Part shown: piece after piece, positions 22,081 through 29,637 of the stretch
Position numbering within the stretch: position 1 is the stretch's first letter
Layout of the letters: the number at the start of each line of letters is the position of its first letter
Source of the DNA: Planctomycetota bacterium
GTDB lineage: Bacteria > Planctomycetota > SZUA-567 > H5-PLA8
Direction: 5' to 3'
Length of the DNA stretch: 33,586 bases
Assembly: GCA_026692735.1 (NCBI GenBank)
Contig: JAPLOD010000433.1
Coordinates: forward strand, 1-33,586
Program-made: the position numbers and the translations under genes
Notes under the pieces: model-generated
Seen by the model: the letters and a program-made list of their open reading frames with translations, nothing else
Told to the model about the DNA's origin: nothing
Database searches by the model: none

Positions 22081-22961
22081 ACACGGTGCCGCGCTGGAGA
22101 CGGATTGCCGGGCATGTTGTCCTCATCGCGCTCAGCTTCGTCTTCGTGATGCCCTTCGCCTGGCTGGTGACGACGTCCTTGCAGCCGGACACGGAACGCT
22201 CACAGCTTGTGCCCGCGCTCATCCCCGGCCCGAAGAGCTTCGGCGACGCGGCGGAGCAGGCGACGGGGAAGCACCTGGTCTATCAGCCGACGCTGGTGCA
22301 GTACGAGAAAGGCCTGACGCGCGTGCCCGTGCTGATGTTCTTCCGCAACACGCTGCTGGTCTGCGTGCTGACGGTGCTGGGCACGATTCTATCGAGCTCG
22401 CTCGTGGCGTACGGCTTCAGCATCCTGAAGTGGCGCGGGCGCGACGTGGTCTTTTTCGTGATGCTGGCGACGATGATGCTGCCGGGACAGGTGACGATGG
22501 TCCCGGTCTTCACCATCTGGCGGAAGCTCGGCGCCGTGGATACGTACGTGCCCCTGGTGCTGCCGGCGTTCCTGGGGAATTCGTTCTTCATCTTTCTGTT
22601 TCGGCAGTTCTTCCTGACGGTGCCGCGCGAGCTGATCGAGGCGGCGCGCATGGACGGCGCCAGCGAGTTCCGCATCTGGGCGCGGATCGTCATGCCGCTT
22701 TCCGTGCCGGCCATCGCGACGGTGGGGTTGTTCAGTTTCCTGGGCGCGTGGAACGACTTCTTGCAGCCGCTGATCTACCTGGCCGACCAGACCAAGTACA
22801 CGCTCTCGCTGGGACTCGCCATGTTCCGCACGCAGTACGGCAGCGAATACGGCCAGATGATGGCGGTGGCGACGCTGATGGTCGTGCCGATCATCATCCT
22901 GTTCTTCTTCGCGCAGAAGACGTTCATCCAGGGGATCAAGACGAGCGGGCTGAAGGGATAA
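22077..22961 (+). CDS. ABC sugar transporter permease 2 (MalG/UgpE type)
   Basis: A 294-residue inner-membrane permease: a first TM segment at ~9-31 (HVVLIALSFVFVMPFAWLV), a periplasmic loop that is longer than usual (~35-85, containing PALIPGPKSFGD), then TM segments NTLLVCVLTVLGTILSSSL, DVVFFVMLATMMLPGQVTM, LVLPAFLGNSFFIFLF, IATVGLFSFLGAWNDFLQPL and MVVPIIILFFFAQ. The EAA loop is LIEAARMDGASEFRIWARIV, and the ending FIQGIKTSGLKG is typical of MalG-like proteins. The start overlaps the preceding stop. A much longer frame is open upstream but lies in the other permease. The gene ends convergently 81 bp from the amidohydrolase gene. Confidence 0.93.
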   Translation: MNTVPRWRRIAGHVVLIALSFVFVMPFAWLVTTSLQPDTERSQLVPALIPGPKSFGDAAEQATGKHLVYQPTLVQYEKGLTRVPVLMFFRNTLLVCVLTVLGTILSSSLVAYGFSILKWRGRDVVFFVMLATMMLPGQVTMVPVFTIWRKLGAVDTYVPLVLPAFLGNSFFIFLFRQFFLTVPRELIEAARMDGASEFRIWARIVMPLSVPAIATVGLFSFLGAWNDFLQPLIYLADQTKYTLSLGLAMFRTQYGSEYGQMMAVATLMVVPIIILFFFAQKTFIQGIKTSGLKG

Positions 22962-23042
22962 CGGCCGGGCATCGGGTTTCGGGATCAGCCGCGAAGTACG
23001 GCACCTCCTTCGGATTCCGAGTTCCGTGCTTCGGACCTGGCG

Positions 23043-24320
23043 CTACTTCCGAATGCGATCCGCGAGGCCGAAGATGCGCGCGGGGTTGTCCACGAGAACC
23101 CAGCGGGCGATCTCCTTGGCGCGGTCGAGGCCGAAGCTGCCGTCGGCGACTTTCTGAGCCAAAGCGGCGGCGACGTTGCGACGGGCGAGATACTGGTGGC
23201 CATAGACTCCATCCACAAAACAGTAATCGCCGCCGAACGCGCTGATCTTGTTGGCGGGCACGGCATCGAGCCATTCGACAAGCGCGCGGCGCGCGGCTTC
23301 GGGGGAGATGATGTGGCCCCAGGCCATATCGGCGAAGACGTTGCGGAAGTTCTTGGCGAGATTGCCCAGTTCCATGACGTATGGGTAACCCATGTGGAAG
23401 AGGTCGAACTTCACGTTCTGGTATTCGAGGAACAGGTTCGTCAACAGCACCGGGTTGGCGTCGGTGATGACGTTGCCGTTGCCTTCCTGGATACCGGTGT
23501 GAACCTGGACGGGCCATCCGTGGGTGTCGGCAAGGCGCATGCAGGCGTGCAGCATGTAGTCCTGGAGAGCCTTCCCGGCTTTGACCGCGCCGCGCCATTC
23601 CGGCGAGTGCTCTTCAGCAAAGAATGCGTTGAAATGTTCCTCCGCGGCGGCCCGGCCGGTCTTGGCGAAGTGCAGGGAGCGGAGATACGCCAGGCCGCAC
23701 TTGACGGCGACCGCGCCCTTCTCGAAAGCCTGTTCGAGAAGAAGGCGCATCGTCTCCTCCCAGTCTTCCAGCCGATGGACGCGGATGCCCGCGCGGCGGC
23801 CGGCGGCGACCAGGTCGCGCCTGTGGGAGGGCATGACGAATTCGTCGAGGCGCACCACCGAGGCGAAGAACTCGCGATCGCAGTTGGGGTTGGAATCCAC
23901 GATCGAGAGCGCGATGCGGCATTTCTCTTTCAGCACGCGCCGGTAATGCCCGCCTTTCCTGCGCGCGGCGACGAAGGCTTCGTTGAGCGGCTCAATCGTC
24001 CTGGCGTTGACGCCCTTGACGCCGTAGAGGTCACGCGCCGCGATGTCCAAGGAGCGGCCGTAGCCCGTGGAGCGTGCGGCGTCCCAATACGGTTCGACGA
24101 CGGCCCATCGCTCCCGCAGCGGCTTGCGGCAATCGCGTGCCTGCGCCAGGCCGTCGTCACTGAGGCCCGCGGAGACCAGATCGCAGGAGAAGTAGTGGAT
24201 CAGCCATTCGCTGAGCACGTCGGCGTCCTGGCTGCGGTCGGCCTCGTTGGGAAGGTGCTCGTGGGTATCCAGGATCTCCAGGCGATTGACGCAGTCGAGG
24301 ATGCTGTCGTAGGGTTTCAT
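23043..24320 (-). CDS. Amidohydrolase-superfamily enzyme, uronate-isomerase/amidohydrolase 2 type
   Basis: A 425-residue cytoplasmic metal-dependent (beta/alpha)8 enzyme. The first-strand HxH motif is DTHEH (His20, His22). Later motifs are VQVHTGIQEG (~265), FDLFHMGYPYVMELG (~300), FADMAWGHIISPEAAR and SAFGGDYCFVDGVYG (~355), ending NPARIFGLADR, which is typical of amidohydrolase_2 and glucuronate-isomerase-like proteins (NP..ifgl). The exact substrate is unknown; its position next to a sugar importer favours a sugar acid or sugar derivative. The ATG at 24320 has AGGAGG 7 nt upstream; a longer frame continues into a repeat-bearing region and is not favoured. Convergent with the permease genes. 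Confidence 0.83.
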   Translation of the reverse strand: MKPYDSILDCVNRLEILDTHEHLPNEADRSQDADVLSEWLIHYFSCDLVSAGLSDDGLAQARDCRKPLRERWAVVEPYWDAARSTGYGRSLDIAARDLYGVKGVNARTIEPLNEAFVAARRKGGHYRRVLKEKCRIALSIVDSNPNCDREFFASVVRLDEFVMPSHRRDLVAAGRRAGIRVHRLEDWEETMRLLLEQAFEKGAVAVKCGLAYLRSLHFAKTGRAAAEEHFNAFFAEEHSPEWRGAVKAGKALQDYMLHACMRLADTHGWPVQVHTGIQEGNGNVITDANPVLLTNLFLEYQNVKFDLFHMGYPYVMELGNLAKNFRNVFADMAWGHIISPEAARRALVEWLDAVPANKISAFGGDYCFVDGVYGHQYLARRNVAAALAQKVADGSFGLDRAKEIARWVLVDNPARIFGLADRIRK

Positions 24321-24387
24321 GGCGGTCCTCCTGAGGATGTGGCCCCAGCATACAGCGAGCGGCTCAGAAGCAAGCTTGCGAATCGCT

Positions 24388-24416
24388 TTGCACTGGGGCG
24401 GGTTGCGTCGTATTCT
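24388..24416 (+). promoter_or_regulatory. Candidate promoter of the CAP-domain gene
   Basis: TTGCAC at 24388-24393, a 17-bp spacer and TATTCT at 24411-24416. Initiation near 24424 would give a ~70-nt leader that includes the palindrome at 24441-24459. Both hexamers are only partial matches. Confidence 0.35.
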
Positions 24417-24440
24417 TAGTAGAGTCATGCCCGGTAGTTG

Positions 24441-24459
24441 CGCAGGCTGGAAGCCTGCG
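24441..24459. repeat. Short palindromic element in the leader of the CAP-domain gene
   Basis: CGCAGGCT, loop GGA, AGCCTGCG: a perfect 8-bp inverted repeat ~38 bp before the start codon. From memory, AGGCTGGAAGCCT-type repeats are abundant in PVC-type genomes. No T run follows. Confidence 0.6.
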
Positions 24460-24496
24460 GCGGAACCGCGATGTCCGGAAGAACAGAGCAGGCGGC

Positions 24497-25285
24497 ATGA
24501 GACTTCAGGCCTCAAGCCCCAACGCATACGTCGCCCGCGCGGCGGTGCTGCCATTGATCGCCACGCTGGCGTGCGCCTGTTGCAGGGCACAGGCCACGGA
24601 ACTCGAGGCCTCGGAAGAGGAGAAGGCGATCTGCGACCTGACCAATGCCGAGCGGCAGAAGGCCGGCTTGGAGCCACTGCGCCTGAATGCGAAGCTGTTT
24701 GAGGCGGCCCGAGGACACTCGGCCCACATGGCCAAGCACGACGAGCTTACGCATGAGCTTGACGGGAAAAACGTGTCCAAACGCGCCGATGAGAAGGGCT
24801 ACAAATGGTCCGCGGTGGGCGAGAACGTCGCGTGGAATCAGCGGACGCCGGAAGACGTCGTGCGCAGTTGGATGAAGTCTTCAGGGCACCGCGCGAACAT
24901 TCTCAACAAGGACTTTGACGAGATCGGCGTCGGGATAGCACCAAACAAGAAGGGCGAGCTGTACTACACGCAGGTCTTCGGGCGGCCCGCCGAAGAGGCC
25001 ACCACGTCCACGCGCGGGGCGGGCGGCCGGACCGCCTTTACGGTTGCCAACGAGACGCGGCGTACGGTCAAGCTGACGCTGCCTGTGTTCAAGGAAACGC
25101 TCGAACTGGAACCAGGGGAGACGGGCACGTATACGCTGGGAGCCAGCCGGGAGTGGCCGCTTGGCAAGGCCCGTGTTGGCAAGAAGACACTGGAGTTCAA
25201 GATCGAAGACGGCGCGAGTTACGTTATCCAATCCGGAGACGGTGGCTTTGAGATCGTCAAGGAGGAGCCTGTCAGAACGCGTTAG
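24497..25285 (+). CDS. Secreted CAP-domain (SCP/PR-1-like) protein
   Basis: A 262-residue exported protein. The signal peptide (AAVLPLIATLACACCRAQA, ~14-32) probably ends at AQA; no good lipobox is seen. The CAP domain spans ~40-155 with the usual hallmarks: CDLTNAERQKAGLEPL, HSAHMAKHDELTHELDG (His pair), VGENVAWN (~107), WMKSSGHRANILN (~126), GVGIAPNKKGELYYTQVFG. Most bacterial CAP proteins of this class have no known biochemical role. A C-terminal ~95-residue part (~168-262) looks like a small beta-sandwich (VKLTLPVFKETLELEPGETGTYTL) and is not part of the CAP fold. The ATG is preceded by AGGCGGC. Confidence 0.87.
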   Translation: MRLQASSPNAYVARAAVLPLIATLACACCRAQATELEASEEEKAICDLTNAERQKAGLEPLRLNAKLFEAARGHSAHMAKHDELTHELDGKNVSKRADEKGYKWSAVGENVAWNQRTPEDVVRSWMKSSGHRANILNKDFDEIGVGIAPNKKGELYYTQVFGRPAEEATTSTRGAGGRTAFTVANETRRTVKLTLPVFKETLELEPGETGTYTLGASREWPLGKARVGKKTLEFKIEDGASYVIQSGDGGFEIVKEEPVRTR

Positions 25286-25372
25286 TCGAGACCCAGATTA
25301 TGTTTAGGGTATCGAACTGGAATTGGGTGTCAGCGAATCAGAGATTCGTCGGTAGAAATCTTGACCGGCCAT

Positions 25373-25402
25373 TTGCACATGTGCAATTGCGTGATGTATA
25401 GT
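25373..25402 (+). promoter_or_regulatory. Candidate promoter with a 14-bp palindrome upstream of the zinc-ribbon gene
   Basis: TTGCACATGTGCAA at 25373-25386 is a perfect 14-bp palindrome. TATAGT at 25397-25402 is a good -10; the palindrome's left half supplies a poor -35 (TTGCAC, 18-bp spacer). The arrangement suggests an operator overlapping the -35, but this is inference. A small hairpin CGAATC-AGA-GATTCG (25334-25348) lies upstream and may mark the end of the previous transcript. Confidence 0.4.
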
Positions 25403-25439
25403 TACGACTTTGAAGGTCTTGGCGGAGGGACGAACGGCA

Positions 25440-28205
25440 ATGATGGTCTATTTCTGCTCCACATGTGGAGCAACTGTACCCGAACAAACTATCACCAACG
25501 GTACAGCGATTCGCAAGGACAATAACCAGGTCTACTGCTACAGATGCATTACGACCAGGGTCGCAAACATCACTGACAGCGATGTTTACAGGGCCATCGT
25601 CGCCAAGAAGAGCCAGGGGGCCGTGCGGCAAGTCGTCAAGTCCGTCAGCCAGCGGCTTCTGACGCAGATGCCAGACGGTCGGTTGCGGCGAGTCGTCAAG
25701 AGCATCAGCGACAGAGTCTTCCTTCCCAGGACAGCGCAATACAAGACCGTTGCCGGCAGTTCCCCCAGGAACCGCGTGCCGGCCAGCACCCTTGGTGCGG
25801 TCGCGGCTGCTACCAGGAGGCGTACGGAAGCGAGGAACCTCGCGGTAGCAGGCGTGGCGTTCGTCGTAGTGGCGATCGGCACCGTCATTCTCTACATGGC
25901 GTCCGGCAAGAGGGGCAGCGGCGACGCCGTCGCCGCGCGGCCCACGACCGCAACCGTGCCCGCCAAGGCGGAAGGCTCCGTGCCCCAGGCGTCGCCCGGG
26001 ACGAGCGCGGCTGCCCCAGCCGATGGCGGTGGCGCAGCGCCAACTGTCGGGACCAAGGCGCCCGCCACGCCGCTGGTAATCCCGCCGCTCCTGACAGAAC
26101 GCGAAGGCGGCACAGTCTCGACCAAGGACTTCAAGGCGCGACTGGCTCAAGACCGCCTGGAGGAAGCGCGGAACTACCAGCGCGAGCATCCGACGGAGAC
26201 GAGCGCCTACCACCGCAAACTGGGCGAGATCGTGAACACCTACCGCGGCACGCCGGCCGCAGAGGAAGCCGCGAAGTTGCTGGCGGCGCTGCCGGTTCCG
26301 GAACAGCCGCAGCCGCCGCAGCCCGCGCCGCCGCCCAAGCCCGCCACGTCGCTCGAGTGGTTTGCCGCGTGGCAGGTTGAGAACCTGGAGCGGCGCGCCA
26401 AGGCGCGCATGTTCGAGGAACTGGGCGGCCGCAAGTTCGTGCTCGAAACCTACCCGCCGGATCCCGCCGAGTCGCTCCGCCTGAAACAGAAAGCCAAGGT
26501 CCCCGCCGACAAGCCGTTCCTTGAGCTTAGCGTGCGGGCGCCGGAGCAGGGCGAGTTTGGGCTGGCGGTCGAAGCCGCCGGCAAGAAGACGACGGTCGGG
26601 ACCGTCCGCGGCACGGAATGGCAGACGTTTGCTGTGGACCTGTCAGCCAGCAAGGGGCAGGAAGTCGCGGTGACGCTGCACCACGCCACCATCGGCGGGC
26701 AGACATCCGCCGCCTATTGGCAGGCGCCGACGTTTGTGCCGCAGCCGGCCGCCACTGCGACGGTTCTGAGCTGGGCCGGCGAGGGGACAGACGTTGCGGC
26801 CAAGACCGACGCGCCCGCGAGAGTCGTTGACCTGCTGGTGCTGGTCCAGCCGCACCGCGACGCCGTGGCCGGCGTCTGGACGTCGAAGGACGGCGCGCTG
26901 GTCTCCGACAAGACGCTGTACGCGCGCGTCGCGATTCCCTACGCGCCGCCGCAGGAGTACGACTTCCGCGTGCGCTTCACGCGCCAGGAAGGCACCGACA
27001 GCGTCACGCAGATCATGTCGCGGGGCGAGCGTTCGTTCGGCTGGGTGATGGGCGGCGTCAACAACACGGTCTTTGGATTCGAGACCGTCGGCGGCGTGTC
27101 GGCGATGGCGAATCCGACGACAGTGAAGCGGACTGCGTGCCTCGAAAACGGCAAGGCGTACACATCGCTGGTGCAGGTGCGGAAGACGGGGTTGAAGGCC
27201 TACCTGGACGGCCAACTGGTCTGCCAGTGGCGGACGGACTTCAGCGACATGGACGTGTACAAGGACTGGAAGCTGCCCATGCCGGGAATCCTGGGCGTGG
27301 GGAGCTGGAACGGTCCGACGGTCTTCCACAGCATCGAACTGGTGGAGATAGCCGGCAAGGGCAAAGCGCTACGCGGCGACACTGCGGCCACATCGGCGGC
27401 ACGCTCGAGCGACCCGAAACTCGAATACGAGGCCGCGCTGTTTGAAATCTACGGCCTGGTGGCGTCGAAAGGCGTCCAGCCGGCGCTGGAACGCCTCGAA
27501 CAGATCAAGACCAACCCCATCCTGACGCCGCTGCGCGCCAAACTGGACCTTGACGCGGAGTGCATCGGCTTCACCAAGGACGTGCGTGAGACCGGTCTGG
27601 CCGCCGCCGCCAAGCTGCCCTACGACCGTGCCTTTACGTTCGTGAAAGCAGACGGGAAGGAAGTCGCGGTGGGTCCGGGCACACAGCGCGCCGTGGCGGG
27701 CGTGACCGGGACGGCCATCACGATTGAGGAATCATCGGCCGGGGCCAAGGCCTCGACGAAACTGGAGTACAGCGACCTGGCCCCGCAGACGCAACAGGAC
27801 CTGCTGCGCCTTGGCACGACCGCGGCGGGCCACGCCGACCTCAAGCTGGCCGTCATGAAGCTGGCGCGATTTAGCGGCGAGGGCGGGCGGTCTGTCAAGT
27901 CGCCGCTGCCCGACGAGGTTCGCGCCCACCTGGAGGCGGCCCGGAAGAATGAGCAGTTGGCGCAGAAGGCCGAGCACCTGCTGGGGCAGTTGGCCTTCTT
28001 CCAGCGCGACTTCGAGGCGCAGCAGCGGTTCCAGGCATTTGAAGTGCTGTGCAAGCAGCAGAAGTGGCGCGAAGCCAAGGCTGCGGCGGACGAGTTCAAG
28101 GCGGAATATGTCAACAGCTACGCCATGGAACGGGCGAAACCGATCCTGGAGCGCTGGCTGGCCCTGATCGAGAAGGAAACCGCAAGCCCGCTGCTGAAAC
28201 GGTAG
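25440..28205 (+). CDS. Zinc-ribbon, single-TM, LamG-like-domain protein of unknown function
   Basis: A 921-residue protein. Residues 1-40 form a probable zinc ribbon with Cys6/Cys9 (CSTC) and Cys33/Cys36 (CYRC). Then come two ~20-residue repeats (VRQVVKSVSQRLL at ~62, LRRVVKSISDRVF at ~82) and one TM helix at ~134-154 (LAVAGVAFVVVAIGTVILYM). A Pro/Ala linker leads to an exposed helical unit (~230-285), a jelly-roll-like part (~310-435) and a LamG/lectin-like domain (~455-645; QPHRDAVAGVWTSKDGALV, EYDFRVRFTR, SFGWVMGGVNNTVFGFET, GLKAYLDGQLVCQW, GVGSWNGPTVFHSIEL). The last ~270 residues are mainly helical. The ATG at 25440 follows GGAGGG at 11 nt; a TTG at 25410 and an ATG at 25443 are alternatives. 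Cytoplasmic sensing tied to envelope glycan binding is plausible. Confidence 0.8.
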   Translation: MMVYFCSTCGATVPEQTITNGTAIRKDNNQVYCYRCITTRVANITDSDVYRAIVAKKSQGAVRQVVKSVSQRLLTQMPDGRLRRVVKSISDRVFLPRTAQYKTVAGSSPRNRVPASTLGAVAAATRRRTEARNLAVAGVAFVVVAIGTVILYMASGKRGSGDAVAARPTTATVPAKAEGSVPQASPGTSAAAPADGGGAAPTVGTKAPATPLVIPPLLTEREGGTVSTKDFKARLAQDRLEEARNYQREHPTETSAYHRKLGEIVNTYRGTPAAEEAAKLLAALPVPEQPQPPQPAPPPKPATSLEWFAAWQVENLERRAKARMFEELGGRKFVLETYPPDPAESLRLKQKAKVPADKPFLELSVRAPEQGEFGLAVEAAGKKTTVGTVRGTEWQTFAVDLSASKGQEVAVTLHHATIGGQTSAAYWQAPTFVPQPAATATVLSWAGEGTDVAAKTDAPARVVDLLVLVQPHRDAVAGVWTSKDGALVSDKTLYARVAIPYAPPQEYDFRVRFTRQEGTDSVTQIMSRGERSFGWVMGGVNNTVFGFETVGGVSAMANPTTVKRTACLENGKAYTSLVQVRKTGLKAYLDGQLVCQWRTDFSDMDVYKDWKLPMPGILGVGSWNGPTVFHSIELVEIAGKGKALRGDTAATSAARSSDPKLEYEAALFEIYGLVASKGVQPALERLEQIKTNPILTPLRAKLDLDAECIGFTKDVRETGLAAAAKLPYDRAFTFVKADGKEVAVGPGTQRAVAGVTGTAITIEESSAGAKASTKLEYSDLAPQTQQDLLRLGTTAAGHADLKLAVMKLARFSGEGGRSVKSPLPDEVRAHLEAARKNEQLAQKAEHLLGQLAFFQRDFEAQQRFQAFEVLCKQQKWREAKAAADEFKAEYVNSYAMERAKPILERWLALIEKETASPLLKR

Positions 28206-28286
28206 GCGGCGTGCCCCGACGCCGCGGCGCAGCGAGTGACCGGCGGCCCGCCGCCGTGTTTCCCGGCCTTCCAGCCGTGCCGTTAA

Positions 28287-28317
28287 CCTGAAACGTCAAA
28301 CCTGTAACCTGAAACCG
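28287..28317. repeat. Short direct repeat AACCTGAAAC
   Basis: AACCTGAAAC occurs at 28287-28296 and 28308-28317, with AACCTG again at 28301-28306. It lies in the 245-bp gene-free spacer 28206-28450. Such AACCTGAAAC arrays are, from memory, another common intergenic element in PVC-type genomes. Confidence 0.45.
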
Positions 28318-28357
28318 TCCGTTCCATCGTGTCCAAAACTGCACAATGTGTCGTTGA

Positions 28358-28377
28358 ACCTGCCATCGCCACCCGCC
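28358..28377. repeat. Partial copy of the TA-flanking repeat (right end only)
   Basis: These 20 bases (ACCTGCCATCGCCACCCGCC) are identical to 29266-29285 and match 30176-30195 at 18 of 20. The palindromic part of the element is absent here. It sits just upstream of the first antitoxin promoter. Confidence 0.65.
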
Positions 28378-28415
28378 AATGCAAGCGGCGGCTTCGAGGT
28401 GGCTCGCATGGCATC

Positions 28416-28448
28416 TTGACAGCACGGTGATCCGGCATCATGATGCCG
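28416..28448 (+). promoter_or_regulatory. Promoter and palindromic operator of the first toxin-antitoxin pair
   Basis: A perfect -35 TTGACA (28416-28421), a 17-bp spacer and CATGAT (28439-28444). A perfect 16-bp palindrome CGGCATCATGATGCCG (28433-28448) covers the -10. The predicted start point is at or next to the antitoxin ATG (28451), so the mRNA may be leaderless, which agrees with the missing Shine-Dalgarno. Ribbon-helix-helix antitoxins commonly repress their own promoter through such palindromes. Confidence 0.6.
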
Positions 28449-28450
28449 AT

Positions 28451-28723
28451 ATGAGAACGACAGTGACTCTCGAAAGGGACGTAGAGCGGATGTTGCACGA
28501 CGCCATGCATCGCACCCGGCGGTCATTCAAGGCGACGCTTAACGCCGCTTTGCGTGCGGGCCTTCGAGGGAAGCCATCCAAAGCCGGAAGCGCGCCGTTC
28601 GTCGTGAAGGCGCGGCCGATGGGCTTGCGGTCCGGTTTCGCCTCGGCGAACTTCAACAGACTTGCCGACGAACTGGAGTTGGCTGCCTTCACCTCGAAGA
28701 CGCGCCGCGGTAAGACAGCATGA
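28451..28723 (+). CDS. Ribbon-helix-helix antitoxin, VapB type
   Basis: A 90-residue protein. The N-terminal ~40 residues are a ribbon-helix-helix DNA-binding unit: strand MRTTVTLERDVERML, then helix DAMHRTRRSFKATLNAALRAGL. The rest is a flexible toxin-binding tail (PMGLRSGFASANFNRLADELE). It would neutralise the PIN toxin encoded next and repress the operon. The frame is open from 28379, but the ATG at 28451 starts the conserved strand and falls just after the palindromic operator, so it was chosen. The stop overlaps the toxin start by ATGA. Family certain; the name VapB is by function, not by close identity. Confidence 0.85.
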   Translation: MRTTVTLERDVERMLHDAMHRTRRSFKATLNAALRAGLRGKPSKAGSAPFVVKARPMGLRSGFASANFNRLADELELAAFTSKTRRGKTA

Positions 28724-29178
28724 TTATCCCCGACATCAACCTGCTGCTCTACTGCTACGACTCCTCGTCGCCCTTCCATACGAAGTCGGCAACGTGGTGG
28801 CAGGAGTGCTTGTCGGCGGCGGAGCCGGTCGGACTGCCGCCGGTCGTGCTCTTTGGATTCGTGCGGATTGCCACTCACGCCCGTGTATTCCAGCATCCCA
28901 TGACCGTTGTGGAGGCGGCCGGGCACGTCCGTTCCTGGTTGGCACAACCGTGCGCACAGGTGCTCGAGGGACGTGCGGAACACGTCGAGAAGGTGCTTGA
29001 ACTCCTGGAGGGCATCGGGGCGGCCGGCAATCTTGTCACCGATGCGCAGATCGCGGCGCTCGCCATCGAACACGACGCGGTGCTGCACACGGCGGACTCC
29101 GACTTCCTCCGTTTCCCGCGTCTGCGATGGTTCAACCCCCTCACGGGTGTCGCCAGCACGAAGCTGCGAAGAACCTGA
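28720..29178 (+). CDS. PIN-domain ribonuclease toxin, VapC type (first pair)
   Basis: A 152-residue PIN-domain nuclease. Acidic residues that would coordinate metal are visible: Asp5 (MIIPDINLLLY), Asp108 in NLVTDAQIAALAIEH, and Asp125/Asp127 in HTADSDFLRF. The middle (PPVVLFGFVRIATHARVFQHP) matches the VapC subgroup that carries an F-x-R-(I/L)-x-T motif. The length is normal (~140-150). These toxins cleave tRNA or rRNA when their antitoxin decays. The ATG overlaps the antitoxin stop (ATGA). A copy of the palindromic repeat begins 20 bp after the stop. Confidence 0.9.
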   Translation: MIIPDINLLLYCYDSSSPFHTKSATWWQECLSAAEPVGLPPVVLFGFVRIATHARVFQHPMTVVEAAGHVRSWLAQPCAQVLEGRAEHVEKVLELLEGIGAAGNLVTDAQIAALAIEHDAVLHTADSDFLRFPRLRWFNPLTGVASTKLRRT

Positions 29179-29197
29179 ACGGCCGTGCCGGCGTTCT

Positions 29198-29285
29198 ACC
29201 CGCCTTCGCACGGGCAGCCAACAGCAGACCGGCGGTGCCGGAGCCGGATAGGCTGCCCGTGCCACACCTGCCATCGCCACCCGCC
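29198..29285. repeat. TA-flanking palindromic repeat, copy 1
   Basis: A perfect 12-bp inverted repeat GCACGGGCAGCC (29208-29219) / GGCTGCCCGTGC (29251-29262) with a 31-nt loop. The left flank matches copy 2 at 27 of 28 positions (29198-29225 vs 30126-30153). The right flank and arm match at 31 of 34 (29251-29284 vs 30161-30194). It begins 20 bp after the first toxin gene. The rest of 29179-29388 holds no gene. Confidence 0.8.
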
Positions 29286-29330
29286 GCCAGGCGGCTATCC
29301 GCGGCGCCGCAGTCGTCCAACGCAAGCCAA

Positions 29331-29358
29331 TTGCGCACTGTGGAACCTGGTGTAGAAT
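29331..29358 (+). promoter_or_regulatory. Candidate promoter of the second toxin-antitoxin pair
   Basis: TTGCGC (29331-29336), a 16-bp spacer and TAGAAT (29353-29358, 5 of 6 to the -10 consensus). The leader of ~25 nt includes the GGAGG of the antitoxin gene. No perfect palindrome like that of the first pair was seen. Confidence 0.45.
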
Positions 29359-29388
29359 GATAGCGGAAACACGGTGGAGGTAGTGCCT

Positions 29389-29637
29389 ATGGCAGACTTG
29401 GTCGTGCACGGTGTGGACCGAAGGCTTGTCACTGCCCTGAAGAGAAACGCCGCGAGGTCTGGGCAGCAGCTGGATACATACGTCAGATCCGCGCTGGCCG
29501 CAGCGGTGACGAAGCGCCGGCGGAGCGCCGCATTCCACGATCTGGACCACTTGGCGGGCACCTGGACGCGACGGCAGCACGATGAGTTCGCTTCTGCCAT
29601 CGCGCGCTTGGACAAGGTTGACAAGGAGATGTGGTGA
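29389..29637 (+). CDS. FitA-like ribbon-helix-helix antitoxin (second pair)
   Basis: An 82-residue protein whose first ~40 residues fit the FitA-type ribbon-helix-helix: strand ADLVVHGVDRRLV, helix ALKRNAARSG, helix QLDTYVRSALAAAV. The C-terminal tail (HDLDHLAGTWTRRQHDEF) would wrap the toxin. It does not resemble the first antitoxin beyond the general fold, so the two pairs are not tandem duplicates. The frame is open from a GTG at 29374, but the ATG at 29389 with GGAGG 8 nt upstream starts the conserved strand. The TGA is followed directly by the toxin TTG. Confidence 0.82.
   Translation: MADLVVHGVDRRLVTALKRNAARSGQQLDTYVRSALAAAVTKRRRSAAFHDLDHLAGTWTRRQHDEFASAIARLDKVDKEMW

Noticed and set aside
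22962-23042. Intrinsic terminator between convergent permease and amidohydrolase genes
   Set aside because: Some self-complementary CGGAA/TTCCG pieces are present, but there is no stable GC stem followed by a T run on either strand.
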